DNA of 5,445 nt from an uncultured Clostridia bacterium. Its GTDB lineage: Bacteria > Bacillota > Clostridia > Oscillospirales > Oscillospiraceae. A model generated the notes under the pieces. It was not told the origin of the DNA. It did not search any database and saw only the letters and a program-made list of their open reading frames with translations. Below, in pieces: positions 5,192 to 5,445 of the stretch (position 1 is its first letter; every line of letters begins with the position of its first letter). The stretch lies in NCBI GenBank assembly GCA_938049125.1, contig CALICR010000116.1, positions 1-5,445 on the forward strand, read 5' to 3'. The position numbers were made by a program, and so were the translations under genes.

Positions 5192-5445
5192 CAGACTTTG
5201 CAGGTCCAGCCGAAGGGGTCTGCCTTCCGGCCCCACTGGATGCCCGTCAGCTCGTCGTAGAGCCGCTGGGAGAGCGCGCCGATGGCCCCGCCGTTCACTG
5301 GGTAGGTCCGGTCGTTCCAGCTCAGTGCACCGATGGGGGACACGACGGCAGCAGTACCGACGCACCAGGCCTCCTTCAGCGTACCCTGCTCCGCGGCGGC
5401 GAACAGCTCCTCGACGGGCAGCAGCCGCTCCTCCACGGGGATACC
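5191..5445 (-). CDS. ilvE: Branched-chain amino-acid aminotransferase, C-terminal part
   Basis: Partial: the last 84 residues are present and the gene continues past the right edge, since the frame is open to base 5445 (reading GIPVEERLLPVEEL at the edge). The enzyme uses pyridoxal phosphate to interconvert valine, leucine and isoleucine with their 2-oxo acids, the last step of branched-chain amino-acid synthesis. Family blocks are GIPVEERLLPVEELF, CVGTAAVVSPIGAL (the GTAA turn contacts the cofactor phosphate), NGGAIGALSQRLYDELTGIQ and the terminal WGRKADPFGWTCKV. The GTAAVVSP and ending DPFGWT favour the longer ilvE type II class (about 340-360 residues), as in Bacillus IlvK/IlvE, rather than the E. 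coli IlvE class or D-amino-acid transaminase. A GTG at 5436 could be misread as a start but lies inside conserved sequence. No functional link to the mdc operon is apparent. Confidence 0.93.
   Translation of the reverse strand, partial: GIPVEERLLPVEELFAAAEQGTLKEAWCVGTAAVVSPIGALSWNDRTYPVNGGAIGALSQRLYDELTGIQWGRKADPFGWTCKV

Noticed and set aside
5138..5365. Second minus-strand frame overlapping the aminotransferase gene
   Set aside because: It crosses the terminator hairpin, is Arg/Leu-rich, and is out of frame with the clearly identified branched-chain aminotransferase.

Overview
The window is a gene-dense, GC-rich stretch (by eye about two-thirds G+C) of a bacterial chromosome. Strong AGGAGG-type Shine-Dalgarno sites, tight gene packing and A-tract/GC-hairpin/T-tract terminators fit a high-GC member of the Bacillota, perhaps an Oscillospiraceae-like anaerobe. 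That placement is inference; no marker gene here settles it.

Positions 1-4201 (+ strand) hold the 3' part of a biotin-independent malonate decarboxylase operon in the order mdcA (cut by the left edge), mdcC, a fused mdcD-mdcE, mdcG, mdcH. MdcA moves the acyl-carrier protein between acetate and malonate. MdcC carries the acyl group on a phosphoribosyl-dephospho-CoA arm. The MdcD-MdcE protein decarboxylates malonyl-S-ACP back to acetyl-S-ACP. MdcG attaches the prosthetic group to MdcC, and MdcH primes the carrier from malonyl-CoA. The net reaction is malonate + H+ to acetate + CO2. mdcB (prosthetic-group precursor synthesis) and a malonate transporter are not in the window; they may lie left of it or elsewhere. 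Genes overlap or are separated by no more than 13 nt, so they are almost certainly one transcript. Its promoter lies outside the window.

A hairpin at 4205-4238 separates the mdc operon from a convergent two-gene minus-strand unit. A 192-aa conserved protein of unknown function (5089-4511), preceded by a sigma-A-like promoter, is followed 13 nt later by an 80-aa three-helix membrane protein (4497-4255).

A second hairpin (5153-5183) lies between that promoter and the C-terminal end of a branched-chain amino-acid aminotransferase gene (ilvE type) running in from the right edge on the minus strand.

No tRNA, rRNA, CRISPR, insertion sequence or prophage gene was seen. The most noteworthy points are the mdcD-mdcE fusion, the reduced gene order, and the uncharacterised protein, whose N-terminus looks somewhat like the ADP-ribosyltransferase fold. 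I see no convincing new system.
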